The notes below the pieces were generated by a model. It did no database searches and was not told the origin of the DNA. It saw nothing but the letters and a program-made list of their open reading frames with translations. A stretch of DNA of 64,000 bases from Gardnerella leopoldii (GTDB lineage: Bacteria; Actinomycetota; Actinomycetes; Actinomycetales; Bifidobacteriaceae), in NCBI RefSeq assembly GCF_003293675.1, contig NZ_CP029984.1, positions 1,240,043-1,304,042 of the forward strand, written 5' to 3'. Positions 40,752-53,857 of this stretch are shown here, piece after piece; the first letter of the stretch is position 1; each line of letters starts with the position of its first letter. A program made the translations under genes and the position numbers.

Positions 40752-41471
40752 TTACTTTTCCTGCGCAAGCTCGATTGGCGGATGCTCCGCGCGGAAAGCA
40801 TTTACGTGCGCTTCAGACGCATACCCTAACGCAAAACCAGTAATCAGCGCATACTCCGGAGGAATGTCGAATACTTCGTCAAGCGGTGAACGCCATGTAG
40901 CAAGAACGCCAAGGGGGCATGAATCTACGCCTTGCTCTTTAGCTGCCAACAGTAACGTTTGTAGCATAATTCCAGCATCCAGCGCAGCAAACGGCAGAAA
41001 ATCGCGGCGAACAAGCACAAATCCCATAACTGGCGCACCGAACGCCTGGAAGTTGCGCAAAGTGTGAGCATTTCGAGCAGGAAAATCTTTGCGATCAATA
41101 TTTAAATGTTTATACAACGCCAACCCTAAACGAGCGCTACGCTCTTTAAGTGATTGTGGATACGGAGCCATTACAGGAAAATCTCCATCCGGGTGGCTCA
41201 TTTTCTGCGCTATCAGGCGCTCTTCTTCGCTAAGGGTAGCGTCTTTAGTACGAAACATTGCTTTGCATTTTTGCACATATGCGTCGATTAGCTGCTGCTT
41301 GCGTTCTCCTTGAGCAATAGCGAGCATGTAGCCACGCGTATTGGACCAGCTCGGTGATTGTGCAGCTGTTTGCAAAATAGTTTCAAGTATTTTAGAATCG
41401 ACAGGTTTATTTAGAAAATCACGTGCAGAAAATCGCGACTTTGCGAGTGCTTCAAAAGTTTGTGTAGTCAT
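40752..41471 (-). CDS. Nitroreductase family protein
   Basis: FMN-dependent oxidoreductase of 239 residues. The N-terminal motif ALAKSRFSARDFLNKPVDSK with FMN-binding SRFSAR, then AAQSPSWSNTRGYML and EQGVDSCPLGVLATWRSP, are standard for the family. The ATG at 41469-41471 is chosen over a GTG six codons upstream. It reduces quinones or nitro compounds in general; the specific substrate is unknown. It is a different subgroup from the NfsA-like protein at 29622. The HicB-like frame follows directly on the same strand. Confidence 0.88.
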   Translation of the reverse strand: MTTQTFEALAKSRFSARDFLNKPVDSKILETILQTAAQSPSWSNTRGYMLAIAQGERKQQLIDAYVQKCKAMFRTKDATLSEEERLIAQKMSHPDGDFPVMAPYPQSLKERSARLGLALYKHLNIDRKDFPARNAHTLRNFQAFGAPVMGFVLVRRDFLPFAALDAGIMLQTLLLAAKEQGVDSCPLGVLATWRSPLDEVFDIPPEYALITGFALGYASEAHVNAFRAEHPPIELAQEK

Positions 41472-41489
41472 GCTTTTAGTATATCGCAC

Positions 41490-41711
41490 CGAATACGCAC
41501 GCAGTGTTCTCTCTCGTGTTTGTGTGACTACCTGCTTGAGTGCTTATAGCGCGAGCGTTCCAGCATTTTTGACCACAAATGCCCGCAGTTTTTCCTCGTG
41601 TTTGGAGTGTGTCGGTGTGTGTTGCGCTCCATTTGTGAGAACACTCTCTCACGTTTGGAGGGTTAACCCTCGCTCTACGCTCCATTTGCGAGACGACACT
41701 CGCACTATACG
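41490..41711. repeat. Degenerate short repeats between nitroreductase and 5S
   Basis: No gene is credible here. Related phrases recur: CTCTCGTGTTTG (about 41510), CCTCGTGTTTGGAG (about 41596), CTCTCACGTTTGGAG (about 41646), and CGCTCCATTTGTGAGA with CGCTCCATTTGCGAGA (about 41625 and 41678). It looks like decayed tandem or palindromic repeat units adjoining the dispersed repeat. Confidence 0.5.
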
Positions 41712-41822
41712 TGCTCGCTACGAAACTCGCGTTGGAAGTCCACTGGACTTCCAACTTAAGCGAGTTTCCGCTCCGAATTGCCTTCGCGCGCTAAATCGCA
41801 GCGCTCAGACAGGTCGTCGCGC
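41712..41822. repeat. Dispersed repeat with long internal hairpin, copy 2
   Basis: Second copy of the block at 3173-3282. Here the hairpin arms are perfect: GTTGGAAGTCCA/TGGACTTCCAAC inside AAACTCGC/GCGAGTTT. It is followed by GCTCCGAATTGCCTTCGCGC and CGCTCAGACAGGTCGTCGCG, again matching copy 1. It lies between the rrn terminator and the nitroreductase gene. Confidence 0.85.
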
Positions 41823-41882
41823 CCACGTTTGAAGAATTACAGATAACAGTATACGAAAACGAAAGAACAGTATGCGAATATG

Positions 41883-41913
41883 AAAAAAGCGGGGAGTAAA
41901 AAACTCCCCGCTA
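41883..41913 (-). terminator. Terminator of the rrn operon
   Basis: On the minus strand AGCGGGGAG, a short A/T loop, CTCCCCGCT, then TTTTTTC. It lies just after the 5S 3' end and is a clear rho-independent terminator. Confidence 0.9.
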
Positions 41914-41921
41914 GAAAAATA

Positions 41922-42038
41922 ATGCGGCAGCGTGCTAGTCTCCCACACCCTATCGAGTGCAGTACCCTCGCCGTGTCAGGCCTTAGCTTCCGGGTTCGGA
42001 ATGGGACCGGGCGTCTCACCTGAGCCATGACCACCGCA
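41922..42038 (-). rRNA. 5S ribosomal RNA
   Basis: About 117 bases. Minus-strand sequence begins GCGGTGGTCATGGCTCAGGT and includes CCCATTCCGAACCCGGAAGC, the universally conserved 5S loop sequence. It lies downstream of 23S, as in other actinobacterial operons. Ends are approximate to a few bases. Confidence 0.95.
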
Positions 42039-42214
42039 AAACTAGATTATACACTCAAAACCATTGAGTGGCAACACGTGGCGGTTAGGGAACCGGACAT
42101 GAACGCGCGTAAAAACTCTTTTACCAACTGATCGTTAAGCAAAACATTCAGTACTCATTAACGCTAGAAGAATAATACTCATAAGGAACTCACCCTCCCC
42201 ACTAGTAAAAGTGA

Positions 42215-47184
<4,970 letters not shown>

Positions 47185-47934
47185 TTCAATGAAGAGCCAA
47201 CAAAAGGCTCCAATATTAAAAAGAAAAAGACGAGACATTCTTTAAGGAAAGAACATCCCAACAAAAAACCTCACCACCATTTAACCATCTCTCAGGCACC
47301 CTGCAATCTGCAAGGCAGGCAATGAACTGGCAATAATTAACTAATAAGTAGTACAGACACGCTCTTGAGTTCTCAAACCACCACCACACCAGCCGGCCCA
47401 TCAACCTCAACCGAGGAGAACCAGCCGCGCTGAGCAGCAAGAGATAAACTTACACCAACCCACGCTAAAACGCAAACCCACCAAAAACAAACACCCCAAA
47501 ACCATTGAAAACAAGCCAAAACACCGGCGTGTCGAAAATCGCAAAAAAGCACCCAAAAACCAACACAAAACCAGGAACAATAATCAAAACCAACAAAAAA
47601 TAATCAAAAATAGCCCCAAAAACCTCAAAATCGGGAGTGTCGCGCACCCACGCATTAAGAAAAACAGCAACAAAGACGCAATTAATACGGAATCAACGCG
47701 AAAAATACACAATAAAAGCAGAAAAAGATGAGATATACGATTAGATAACACAAAAAATATATGAGTGCGATATATGGAATACATACGAAATAAGAAATAC
47801 CTATATAAATAGATACTTATTAAATAAACTTTTATAAAGAATACAAAGCACATAAAAACACAAAAAGCATAAAGCACATAAAGAAAATAAGAATAGGACA
47901 TTAACAGACATTAATAAAAAGAAGGAGCAGAAGA
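47185..47934. other. rrn leader and rrn-cobB intergenic region
   Basis: About 750 bases without a gene. The left half is the rrn leader on the minus strand, with a boxA-type element (GTGGTTTGAGAACTCAAGAG, complement at about 47363-47385) and a possible promoter TTGCGT (47470-47475) with TAAGTT (47446-47451), spacing 18. The right half is A-rich on the plus strand and leads into cobB (ribosome-binding site GAAGGAG at about 47920). No convincing cobB promoter is identified. Confidence 0.5.
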
Positions 47935-48705
47935 ATGAGCAACAAGCAATCGAACAGCAAACGCCATATTGTTGTACTAACCGGAGCAGGAATCTCCACA
48001 AGCGCTGGCATTCCTGATTTTCGCGGACCAGATGGCGTATGGACTAAGCACCCAGAACAAATGAGTGTTTACGACATAGACGCGTTTTTAAGCAGCGAAG
48101 AAGAACGCATTTACTCTTGGCGATGGCAAAAAGAGTCACCTGTTTGGAACGCTCAGCCAGGAACAGCACACAAGGCACTTGTAAAACTTGAGAAAGCTGG
48201 AATGCTAGATTTAATAGCCACCCAAAACTTTGACGCACTTCACGAAAAAGCTGGCAATAGCCCAGATATTATAGTGAATTTGCACGGAAGCATTGGAACC
48301 TCACACTGCATGAGCTGCCACGCGAGCTATAAAACTGCCGATATTATGCGCGACTTAGACGAGCATCCAGATCCGCATTGCAGACGCGCTCTTCCATACC
48401 GTAGCAATATGCCTTGCAACGGTTTAATCAAAACAGACGTTGTATATTTTGGCGAGGCACTTCCTGAGGGAGCAATGGAACGAAGCGCGCAAGCAATAGT
48501 TAAAGCGGACGAGCTATGGGTTATTGGTTCCACGCTAGAAGTATTTCCAGCTGCTTCTCTCGTACCGTTAGCCGCGCGTGCAGGAGTGCCTATTACGATA
48601 ATGAACCTGGGCTCTACACAATACGACTATTTGGCAGAGCGTATTATTCGCGAAGATATTGCGAAAGCTCTGCCAAAATTAGTAGACGAAACTATTGCAA
48701 AGTGA
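47935..48705 (+). CDS. cobB: NAD-dependent protein deacylase (sirtuin, CobB/SrtN)
   Basis: Removes acyl groups from protein lysines using NAD. 256 residues, typical length. Motifs: NAD-binding GAGISTSAGIPDFRG (17-31), ATQNFDALH (95-103), catalytic His in VNLHGS (H117), zinc cysteines C125 and C128 with a second pair around C149/C161, and the late GSTLEVFPAASL. AGAAGGAGCAGAAG precedes the ATG. It converges with the GH13 gene, and their ends contain three copies of ACTATTGCAAAGT. Confidence 0.95.
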   Translation: MSNKQSNSKRHIVVLTGAGISTSAGIPDFRGPDGVWTKHPEQMSVYDIDAFLSSEEERIYSWRWQKESPVWNAQPGTAHKALVKLEKAGMLDLIATQNFDALHEKAGNSPDIIVNLHGSIGTSHCMSCHASYKTADIMRDLDEHPDPHCRRALPYRSNMPCNGLIKTDVVYFGEALPEGAMERSAQAIVKADELWVIGSTLEVFPAASLVPLAARAGVPITIMNLGSTQYDYLAERIIREDIAKALPKLVDETIAK

Positions 48706-48745
48706 CTATTGCAAAGTAACGCTATTAAAACTATTGCAAAGTAAC
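48691..48745. repeat. Triplicated 13-16 bp motif at convergent gene ends
   Basis: ACTATTGCAAAGT occurs at 48691, 48705 and 48730. The first copy encodes the last codons of cobB (TIAK, stop); the third encodes, on the other strand, the last codons of the GH13 gene (VTLQ, stop at 48731-48733). The middle copy is in the gap. The spacing of the first two (14 bases) suggests slippage duplication. Confidence 0.8.
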
Positions 48746-50650
48746 AGCTATACCTTCCCAAGGCGCAAGCGTACCGTTTTTAAGCGATGTAAGCGCGTGA
48801 TTCACGTCGTAAGTTGTAACCATTACGTCACGCCCCACAAAAGCGTTAGAGGCGCGATTTTGCAATAATTGCGCGCTCTGCGTAGGTATAGGCACGGTTG
48901 AATCAGTCATATTAATCATTACGAGCATGCGTTCTGTAGATTCCGCAGAATTTGCAGCAGATTCCGCAGCAGTCTCTGCAGAGTCATCCTGCTTTTCGCA
49001 ATCAGATTTAAGCTCGCGCACGAAAGCGTACACGCACTCGTCATCCGCATCGACCAAATTCCAAGAGCCAGCAGAAACAATCGGCTCCGAATGGCGCAAA
49101 GCAATTAAATACTTATAGAAAGCGTAAACGGAATCTGAATCTTCCATCTGCTCAGCTGCATTAATGTCTACGTAGTTAGGATTCACACTAATCCACGGCT
49201 CTGCGTTATTTTGCGACGTAACATTAAAAGGCATAAAACCCGCGTATTTAGAAGCATTCCACTGCATTGGAGTTCTAGAATTGTCGCGCCCGCGCTTTGC
49301 GAGCGCATCCATCATCGACTCAGCCGACTGAATATGCGCTTCTTCTACGCGCTGCTTAAACATATTCAACGCTTCCAAATCGCGATACTGCTCGAGACGC
49401 GTAAAGTGCGCGTTAGTCATGCCTATTTCCTCGCCTTGGTACACGTAAGGCGTGCCGCGGTGCATGTGAAGAAGCATGGCAATCGCCTTAGCAGAGCGCA
49501 CGCGCATCTCCTCACTAGCCTCACTACCCCAGCGAGAAAGCGCACGCGGCTGATCGTGATTATTAAAGAACAAGCTCGCCCAACCAGCATCCGCTACCGC
49601 TTGCTGTTGCTCTGCCATCACGCGCTTTAATTCCGTAAGCTTTAGCGGCACAGGGTTCCACTTAGTTCCGTTTTCGCAATCGATATCCACGTGATTGAAC
49701 AGGAATAACATGTCGAGTTCACTGTGAGTAGGGTCAGTAATATAAGTATTACGGTGCGGAGAAATTCCCGGAGCTTCACCAACAGTTAAGAAACCTTCGC
49801 GCCCTTCGAAAACTTCTGCACGCATCTCACGTAAGAATTCGTCTAAACGAGGACCATCCGAGCAGAACGGGAACGGCGAAGAATAGCCGTCAGCACCAGC
49901 TGGAAAATCTTCAATCTGGCAGCCAACTTCCCCAGGCAAACGACCTTCAGAATCAACATGCTTGGAAATTTGCGTAATCACATCCATGCGGAAGCCGTCA
50001 ATTCCGCGATCCATCCACCAATTCATCATCTTGTACACGGCAGCGCGAACCGCAGGATTTTCCCAATTCAAATCTGGCTGCTTTGGAGAATACTGGTGAA
50101 GGAAGTATTCTCCGCGCCTCGGATCGTAAGTCCACGCGGAACCGCCGAAATACGAACCCCACTTATTCGGCTCCGCACCCGGCTCACCAGGCACACAACC
50201 TTCACGCGCAGGCCTCCACCAATACCAATCAGCGTAATCACTAGAAGCATCTCTTGAAGCCTGGAACCAAGCATGCTCGTCAGAAGTGTGATTTACTACT
50301 AAATCCATCACAACTTTAAGCCCACGCTTGTGCGCGCCAGCCAAAAGTTCGTCCATATCTTCCAAAGTGCCAAAAAGCGGATCAATATCTTGATAGTCAG
50401 AAATATCGTAACCGTTATCGTCTTGCGGAGACTTGTAAACAGGGCTGAGCCAAAGCACGTCAACACCTAAATCAGCCAAATAGTCAAGGCGCGAAGTGAT
50501 TCCCTTCAAATCACCAATGCCGTCACCGTTCGTGTCTTGGAAGCTTCGCGGATAAATCTGATACACTACTGCATTCGCCCACCAAGGGTTTGGAGTAGCG
50601 CCGTTCGTGCGCACGGATTCTGGCAAGTTTGCTCTGTCAAAAGTAGTCAT
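48731..50650 (-). CDS. GH13 oligo-1,6-glucosidase / alpha-glucosidase
   Basis: Cytoplasmic alpha-amylase-family enzyme of 639 residues. Landmarks: VVYQIYPRSFQDTNGDGIGD, DLVVNHTSDEHAWF, QPDLNWENP, nucleophile in GFRMDVI (D223), acid/base in TVGEAPG (E292), and third Asp in FFNNHDQPRA (D366). These match the oligo-1,6-glucosidase/sucrose-isomerase type subfamily; likely substrates are isomaltose, panose or maltose. The C-terminal beta-domain carries an Ala/Glu/Ser-rich insert (CEKQDDSAETAAESAANSAE, about residues 560-580) that is not part of the usual fold. GGGGATTAA precedes the ATG. It is monocistronic and convergent with cobB; no TTGCAAACGA-type operator is seen upstream. Confidence 0.92.
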   Translation of the reverse strand: MTTFDRANLPESVRTNGATPNPWWANAVVYQIYPRSFQDTNGDGIGDLKGITSRLDYLADLGVDVLWLSPVYKSPQDDNGYDISDYQDIDPLFGTLEDMDELLAGAHKRGLKVVMDLVVNHTSDEHAWFQASRDASSDYADWYWWRPAREGCVPGEPGAEPNKWGSYFGGSAWTYDPRRGEYFLHQYSPKQPDLNWENPAVRAAVYKMMNWWMDRGIDGFRMDVITQISKHVDSEGRLPGEVGCQIEDFPAGADGYSSPFPFCSDGPRLDEFLREMRAEVFEGREGFLTVGEAPGISPHRNTYITDPTHSELDMLFLFNHVDIDCENGTKWNPVPLKLTELKRVMAEQQQAVADAGWASLFFNNHDQPRALSRWGSEASEEMRVRSAKAIAMLLHMHRGTPYVYQGEEIGMTNAHFTRLEQYRDLEALNMFKQRVEEAHIQSAESMMDALAKRGRDNSRTPMQWNASKYAGFMPFNVTSQNNAEPWISVNPNYVDINAAEQMEDSDSVYAFYKYLIALRHSEPIVSAGSWNLVDADDECVYAFVRELKSDCEKQDDSAETAAESAANSAESTERMLVMINMTDSTVPIPTQSAQLLQNRASNAFVGRDVMVTTYDVNHALTSLKNGTLAPWEGIAVTLQ

Positions 50651-50784
50651 TTAATCCCCATTAATTTACATTGATAAGTATTTTTATTGCAGTTTTATTT
50701 ATTACAAATAATTCTATTTACTTAATAATATTTATGATTTTAGACTCTAAATTTTATCAGCATATTAGATGTTACGCGCGGATC

Positions 50785-50820
50785 ATAAAAAGCGGCCCGC
50801 AGTAAAAATTGCGAGCCGCT
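50785..50820 (-). terminator. Terminator of the PanE-family gene
   Basis: Minus-strand AGCGGCTCGCA, loop ATTTTTAC, TGCGGGCCGCT, then TTTTATG. GC-rich stem with T-run, 45 bases after the reductase stop codon. Confidence 0.85.
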
Positions 50821-50864
50821 CCTCCTTCTCATTCATTGCAAGAGCTATAGGGATACTCTCTAAA

Positions 50865-51833
50865 TTATTGCTGATTATGAAGCTTGAACGCGAGTTCTGC
50901 CAAATGAACTCCGTGCGTTAAGAATTCGTGAGTGCGGCAAACGTAATCATTTTCGCGACCGAGCTTTGCAATATATCCGTTGATGTAATCGACTTCAGTC
51001 TTTCGTCCGCGACTCATATCTTGGTACATAGAAGGATAGTGCAAAGGATTTGCAACACGACTTACGTAATCGATAGCCTCCAACTCCTGCTGACGCGTAT
51101 TAACCATACGAATTCCTGCACGATCGCACACGTCGTACGCTTCGTTAATAAGCTGTCGAGCCATATCCATAGACCCAGGGTACGAAATAAACTGGCCCAT
51201 TTGAATCTGATACATTGTGCACAAAGTGTTAACTACGGAATTGAAAACTACCTTCGCCATGCACGTACCCTTGAAATCTTCCGTAATAGTAGGATTCAAG
51301 CCTGCAGCTTTAAAATCGTCTCGCATAGCAAGCTCAACATCGCTCACCTGCTCGTTTAACGCACACATGTTCATGGTACCAACGCCAACTTTACCAATAA
51401 AATCAACGTCGCCCGGACCGTTCAAAACGGTTGCAATCATTGCAGTTCCACCATAAATATGGTCATCCGGGAAATATTGCTGCAACTTTTCGAAATGACC
51501 CCAACCATTCATAGCAGCAAACACAACCTGATGCTCTTTAAACAAATGCTTACAACGCTCCAACATTTCCGCAAGCTGCATTTGCTTCATAAACACGATC
51601 CACACGTCTGGATCGCCGTCATAATCTTCAGGCGTATACATATTAATCGGCACTAAATGACGGTTTTCGTGGTCACGGCTCACCATTACGCCGCCTTGCT
51701 CGCGAACTTTATTCACATTTTCATCCCAGGCATCAATGAAATCAACATGAATGCCAGCCGTTTCCTGCAACAAAACGCCATAGCGATATCCCATAGCTCC
51801 CGAACCGATCATTGCATATTTCATGCCACTCAT
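50865..51833 (-). CDS. Ketopantoate reductase family (PanE/ApbA-like) dehydrogenase
   Basis: NADPH-dependent 2-oxoacid reductase fold, 322 residues. The nucleotide-binding motif is YAMIGSGAMGYRYG (residues 5-19). ApbA-family elements follow: MNGWGHFEKLQQYF, then TIMEDF-like TITEDFKGTCMAKVVFNSV, whose Lys corresponds to the catalytic lysine, and a C-terminal helical domain with PSMYQDMSRGRKTEVDYING. That last motif is the substrate-binding part of 2-dehydropantoate 2-reductases. AGGAGGTGTCACT precedes the ATG. Whether it makes pantoate or reduces another 2-oxoacid is open; no panB/panC is nearby. Confidence 0.88.
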   Translation of the reverse strand: MSGMKYAMIGSGAMGYRYGVLLQETAGIHVDFIDAWDENVNKVREQGGVMVSRDHENRHLVPINMYTPEDYDGDPDVWIVFMKQMQLAEMLERCKHLFKEHQVVFAAMNGWGHFEKLQQYFPDDHIYGGTAMIATVLNGPGDVDFIGKVGVGTMNMCALNEQVSDVELAMRDDFKAAGLNPTITEDFKGTCMAKVVFNSVVNTLCTMYQIQMGQFISYPGSMDMARQLINEAYDVCDRAGIRMVNTRQQELEAIDYVSRVANPLHYPSMYQDMSRGRKTEVDYINGYIAKLGRENDYVCRTHEFLTHGVHLAELAFKLHNQQ

Positions 51834-51918
51834 AGTGACACCTCCTTTTAGATAAAAATGTGCTTAGGCGAAATTCGTGCATACATGGAAATTCGTCGAA
51901 GCGGCTGTGAATATAATA

Positions 51919-51967
51919 AAAAGCAGTAAGGCTGATTGTAGTGACTAAAATCAGCCAACTGCTTTTT
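51919..51967 (-). terminator. Terminator downstream of rbsK
   Basis: AAAAAGCAGT and GGCTGATT on one side pair with AATCAGCC and ACTGCTTTTT on the other, with one bulge. A and T runs flank both sides, so it can work in either direction; on the minus strand it ends the ribose operon before the PanE-family gene. Confidence 0.8.
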
Positions 51968-52075
51968 GGTTTTTATAGCATATTACACAGTTTTAGAAGA
52001 ATGTCAAAATTCTGTACATCGGCAAGGCGCGAACGTCAACTGAATATACTTACAATTTATGCATGCATCACCTAC

Positions 52076-53137
52076 TTACAAGTGAAAAAATTGACGAATT
52101 TGAGCAACTGTACCGTAGGAAGCTTGTGTGCCAAATCCAGTAGCAGCATATGCAGCTACATAAGAAGCGAGTGACGCCGCATCAACCAACCGCATATCCA
52201 CAGACAAACACGCAAGCACAGTACCCATAAAAGCATCGCCACAACCCGTAGTATCAACGGCATTGACATGCTGAGCCATAATTCGATGCACCGAATTATC
52301 AGCATAATCCAAAACCATAGACCCATGTGAGCCAAGTGTTACTATTGCCTCATTAAAGCCAAACTCATGCATTGCATGAAGCGTATGCTTCCAATCAAAT
52401 GAATCCCAATCACCACTATCTGGTTCTGAAATATGCAATAGCTGTGCCATTTCATGCTCATTGACCAGTAAGATATCTGCAGATCGTATAAGATCTCGCG
52501 GTAATGTATCCAAAAAAGGCGAATTATTAAGCAAAACTTTTACGCCATGCTCATGTGCTAAGCGAGCGCACATCGTAACCGATTCTAATGGACTTTCCAA
52601 GCAAAGCCCTAATACTTTTGCATTAGTAATAGCAGCTTGTACAGATGACGACTGAATATAATCAATATCAACTTGCGAGTTAGATCCAGGCGCATAAACA
52701 ATAGTATTTTCGCCACTTTGCGCATCCACTGTAATCACTGTTGCGCCACTGTTGCAATTGGGTACATGACGTACATACGTCGTATCAACACCAGATTCTC
52801 GCAAAGCACCAGTAAGAAAATCAGCATTAGCATCATTACCTACAGCACCGAACATACATACGTGCGCACCAAGCTTTGCAGCAGATACTGCCTGATTACC
52901 TGACTTACCTCCAGGCAGTATTCGTATTTCGTCACCTTTAATGGTCTCACCAGGCATAGGAAGACGATTAGCAACAATAGTATAATCCGCATTCATAGAA
53001 CCAACTATCGCTACAGTAGGCATCTTCATATTTCGTAACGCAGGCAATGTCTCACGTTGCAAAGCCACGTTAACAGGCTGAATGACTTTAATCTTTTCTA
53101 AACTCTCCAACGAGTCAAGCATATGATAACTACACAT
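52076..53137 (-). CDS. rbsK: Ribokinase
   Basis: Phosphorylates D-ribose to ribose 5-phosphate; PfkB family. From the ATG at 53135-53137 (AGGGAGAATT upstream) the product is 353 residues, longer than the usual 300-310 because of an N-terminal extension of about 38 residues before MPTVAIVGSMNADY. Core motifs: sugar-binding LPGGKSGNQAVSAAKLGA, and the anion-hole/catalytic-base motif DTTGCGDAFMGT. The extension (LDSLESLEKIKVIQPVNVAL) is of unknown role, and an internal start at MKMPTVAIVG is possible. Last gene of the rbs cluster, 31 bases after rbsD. Confidence 0.92.
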   Translation of the reverse strand: MCSYHMLDSLESLEKIKVIQPVNVALQRETLPALRNMKMPTVAIVGSMNADYTIVANRLPMPGETIKGDEIRILPGGKSGNQAVSAAKLGAHVCMFGAVGNDANADFLTGALRESGVDTTYVRHVPNCNSGATVITVDAQSGENTIVYAPGSNSQVDIDYIQSSSVQAAITNAKVLGLCLESPLESVTMCARLAHEHGVKVLLNNSPFLDTLPRDLIRSADILLVNEHEMAQLLHISEPDSGDWDSFDWKHTLHAMHEFGFNEAIVTLGSHGSMVLDYADNSVHRIMAQHVNAVDTTGCGDAFMGTVLACLSVDMRLVDAASLASYVAAYAATGFGTQASYGTVAQIRQFFHL

Positions 53138-53168
53138 AATTCTCCCTAAATATTGCGCAAAACAAAGC

Positions 53169-53564
53169 TTAGAATGGAACACCACAACGCAGCAACACGT
53201 TAGAATACGGAGTAGTCTCACCCGTTCGAATCACGAATTTAGCTTGCGAAACAAGAGACTTAAATCCTTGTTCGCCATCATGAGGCACATAAGTCAATGG
53301 CACACCAAGCAAATCCTTGACCCATGTTTCTGGAACATCATCACAAGCTTCTTCCGCCATAATACCAGACTCAAGAACAAGATCGTCCTTTATTGATGCA
53401 AGCACATCAGGAAATCGCGGTATTCCAAAAACCAAGGCTAAATCAATAACTTCTACGCCCGCTGGGACAGGCAAGCCACAGTCAGAAACAACAAATTGAT
53501 CCTTATGCCTCAATTTTGCAATAGCAGCTGCTAATTGTGCGTTCAAAATACCATGAGTTAACAT
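53169..53564 (-). CDS. rbsD: D-ribose pyranase RbsD
   Basis: Interconverts beta-pyranose and beta-furanose ribose, giving the form that ribokinase uses. 131 residues, family length. Characteristic segments: GILNAQLAAAIAKLRHKDQF (catalytic His in LRHKD), VVSDCGLPVP, and the C-terminal RTGETTPYSNVLLRCGVPF, the usual TGE...Y-x-N signature. GGGGTGAATT precedes the ATG. It lies between rbsB and rbsK. Confidence 0.95.
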   Translation of the reverse strand: MLTHGILNAQLAAAIAKLRHKDQFVVSDCGLPVPAGVEVIDLALVFGIPRFPDVLASIKDDLVLESGIMAEEACDDVPETWVKDLLGVPLTYVPHDGEQGFKSLVSQAKFVIRTGETTPYSNVLLRCGVPF

Positions 53565-53857
53565 AATTCACCCCATATCGTGGCTCATGAAAGTGACATC
53601 AACAATGATCATCACCTTTATAATAAATGCGCCACCACGAACATATATGATAAAAATCTTATTAAGAAAACAATGGCGTTGAGAACGCTAAATCATACGG
53701 TATTAATAAATTTTACTGTTACAATTATTTTCACGAAAGCATCATGAATGCTCTCAGCGCCATATAAATTTTGCATTAGCTATATTAATCCATAAAACTA
53801 CTCAACATAAACTTTAATGTTTATACACAGAATTACATAGTTTTATGCAAATATGTA
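53565..53857. other. rbsB-rbsD gap with long-range inverted repeat
   Basis: A 293-base AT-rich gap inside the ribose gene set. ATGGCGTTGAGA (53673-53684) is complementary, with one G-U, to TCTCAGCGCCAT (53752-53763), enclosing 67 bases. It may form a structure that limits read-through or stabilises rbsB mRNA. No gene is seen. Confidence 0.45.

Noticed and set aside
41341-41832. 163-codon plus-strand open frame covering the decayed repeats and dispersed repeat
   Set aside because: It starts antisense to the nitroreductase gene and continues through repeat sequence; the matching region at 3173 is in a different context, so no shared protein is implied.
47465-48001. Minus-strand open frames rich in Phe, Leu and Cys upstream of cobB
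   Set aside because: Low-complexity A-rich leader DNA; no ribosome-binding site or conserved pattern.
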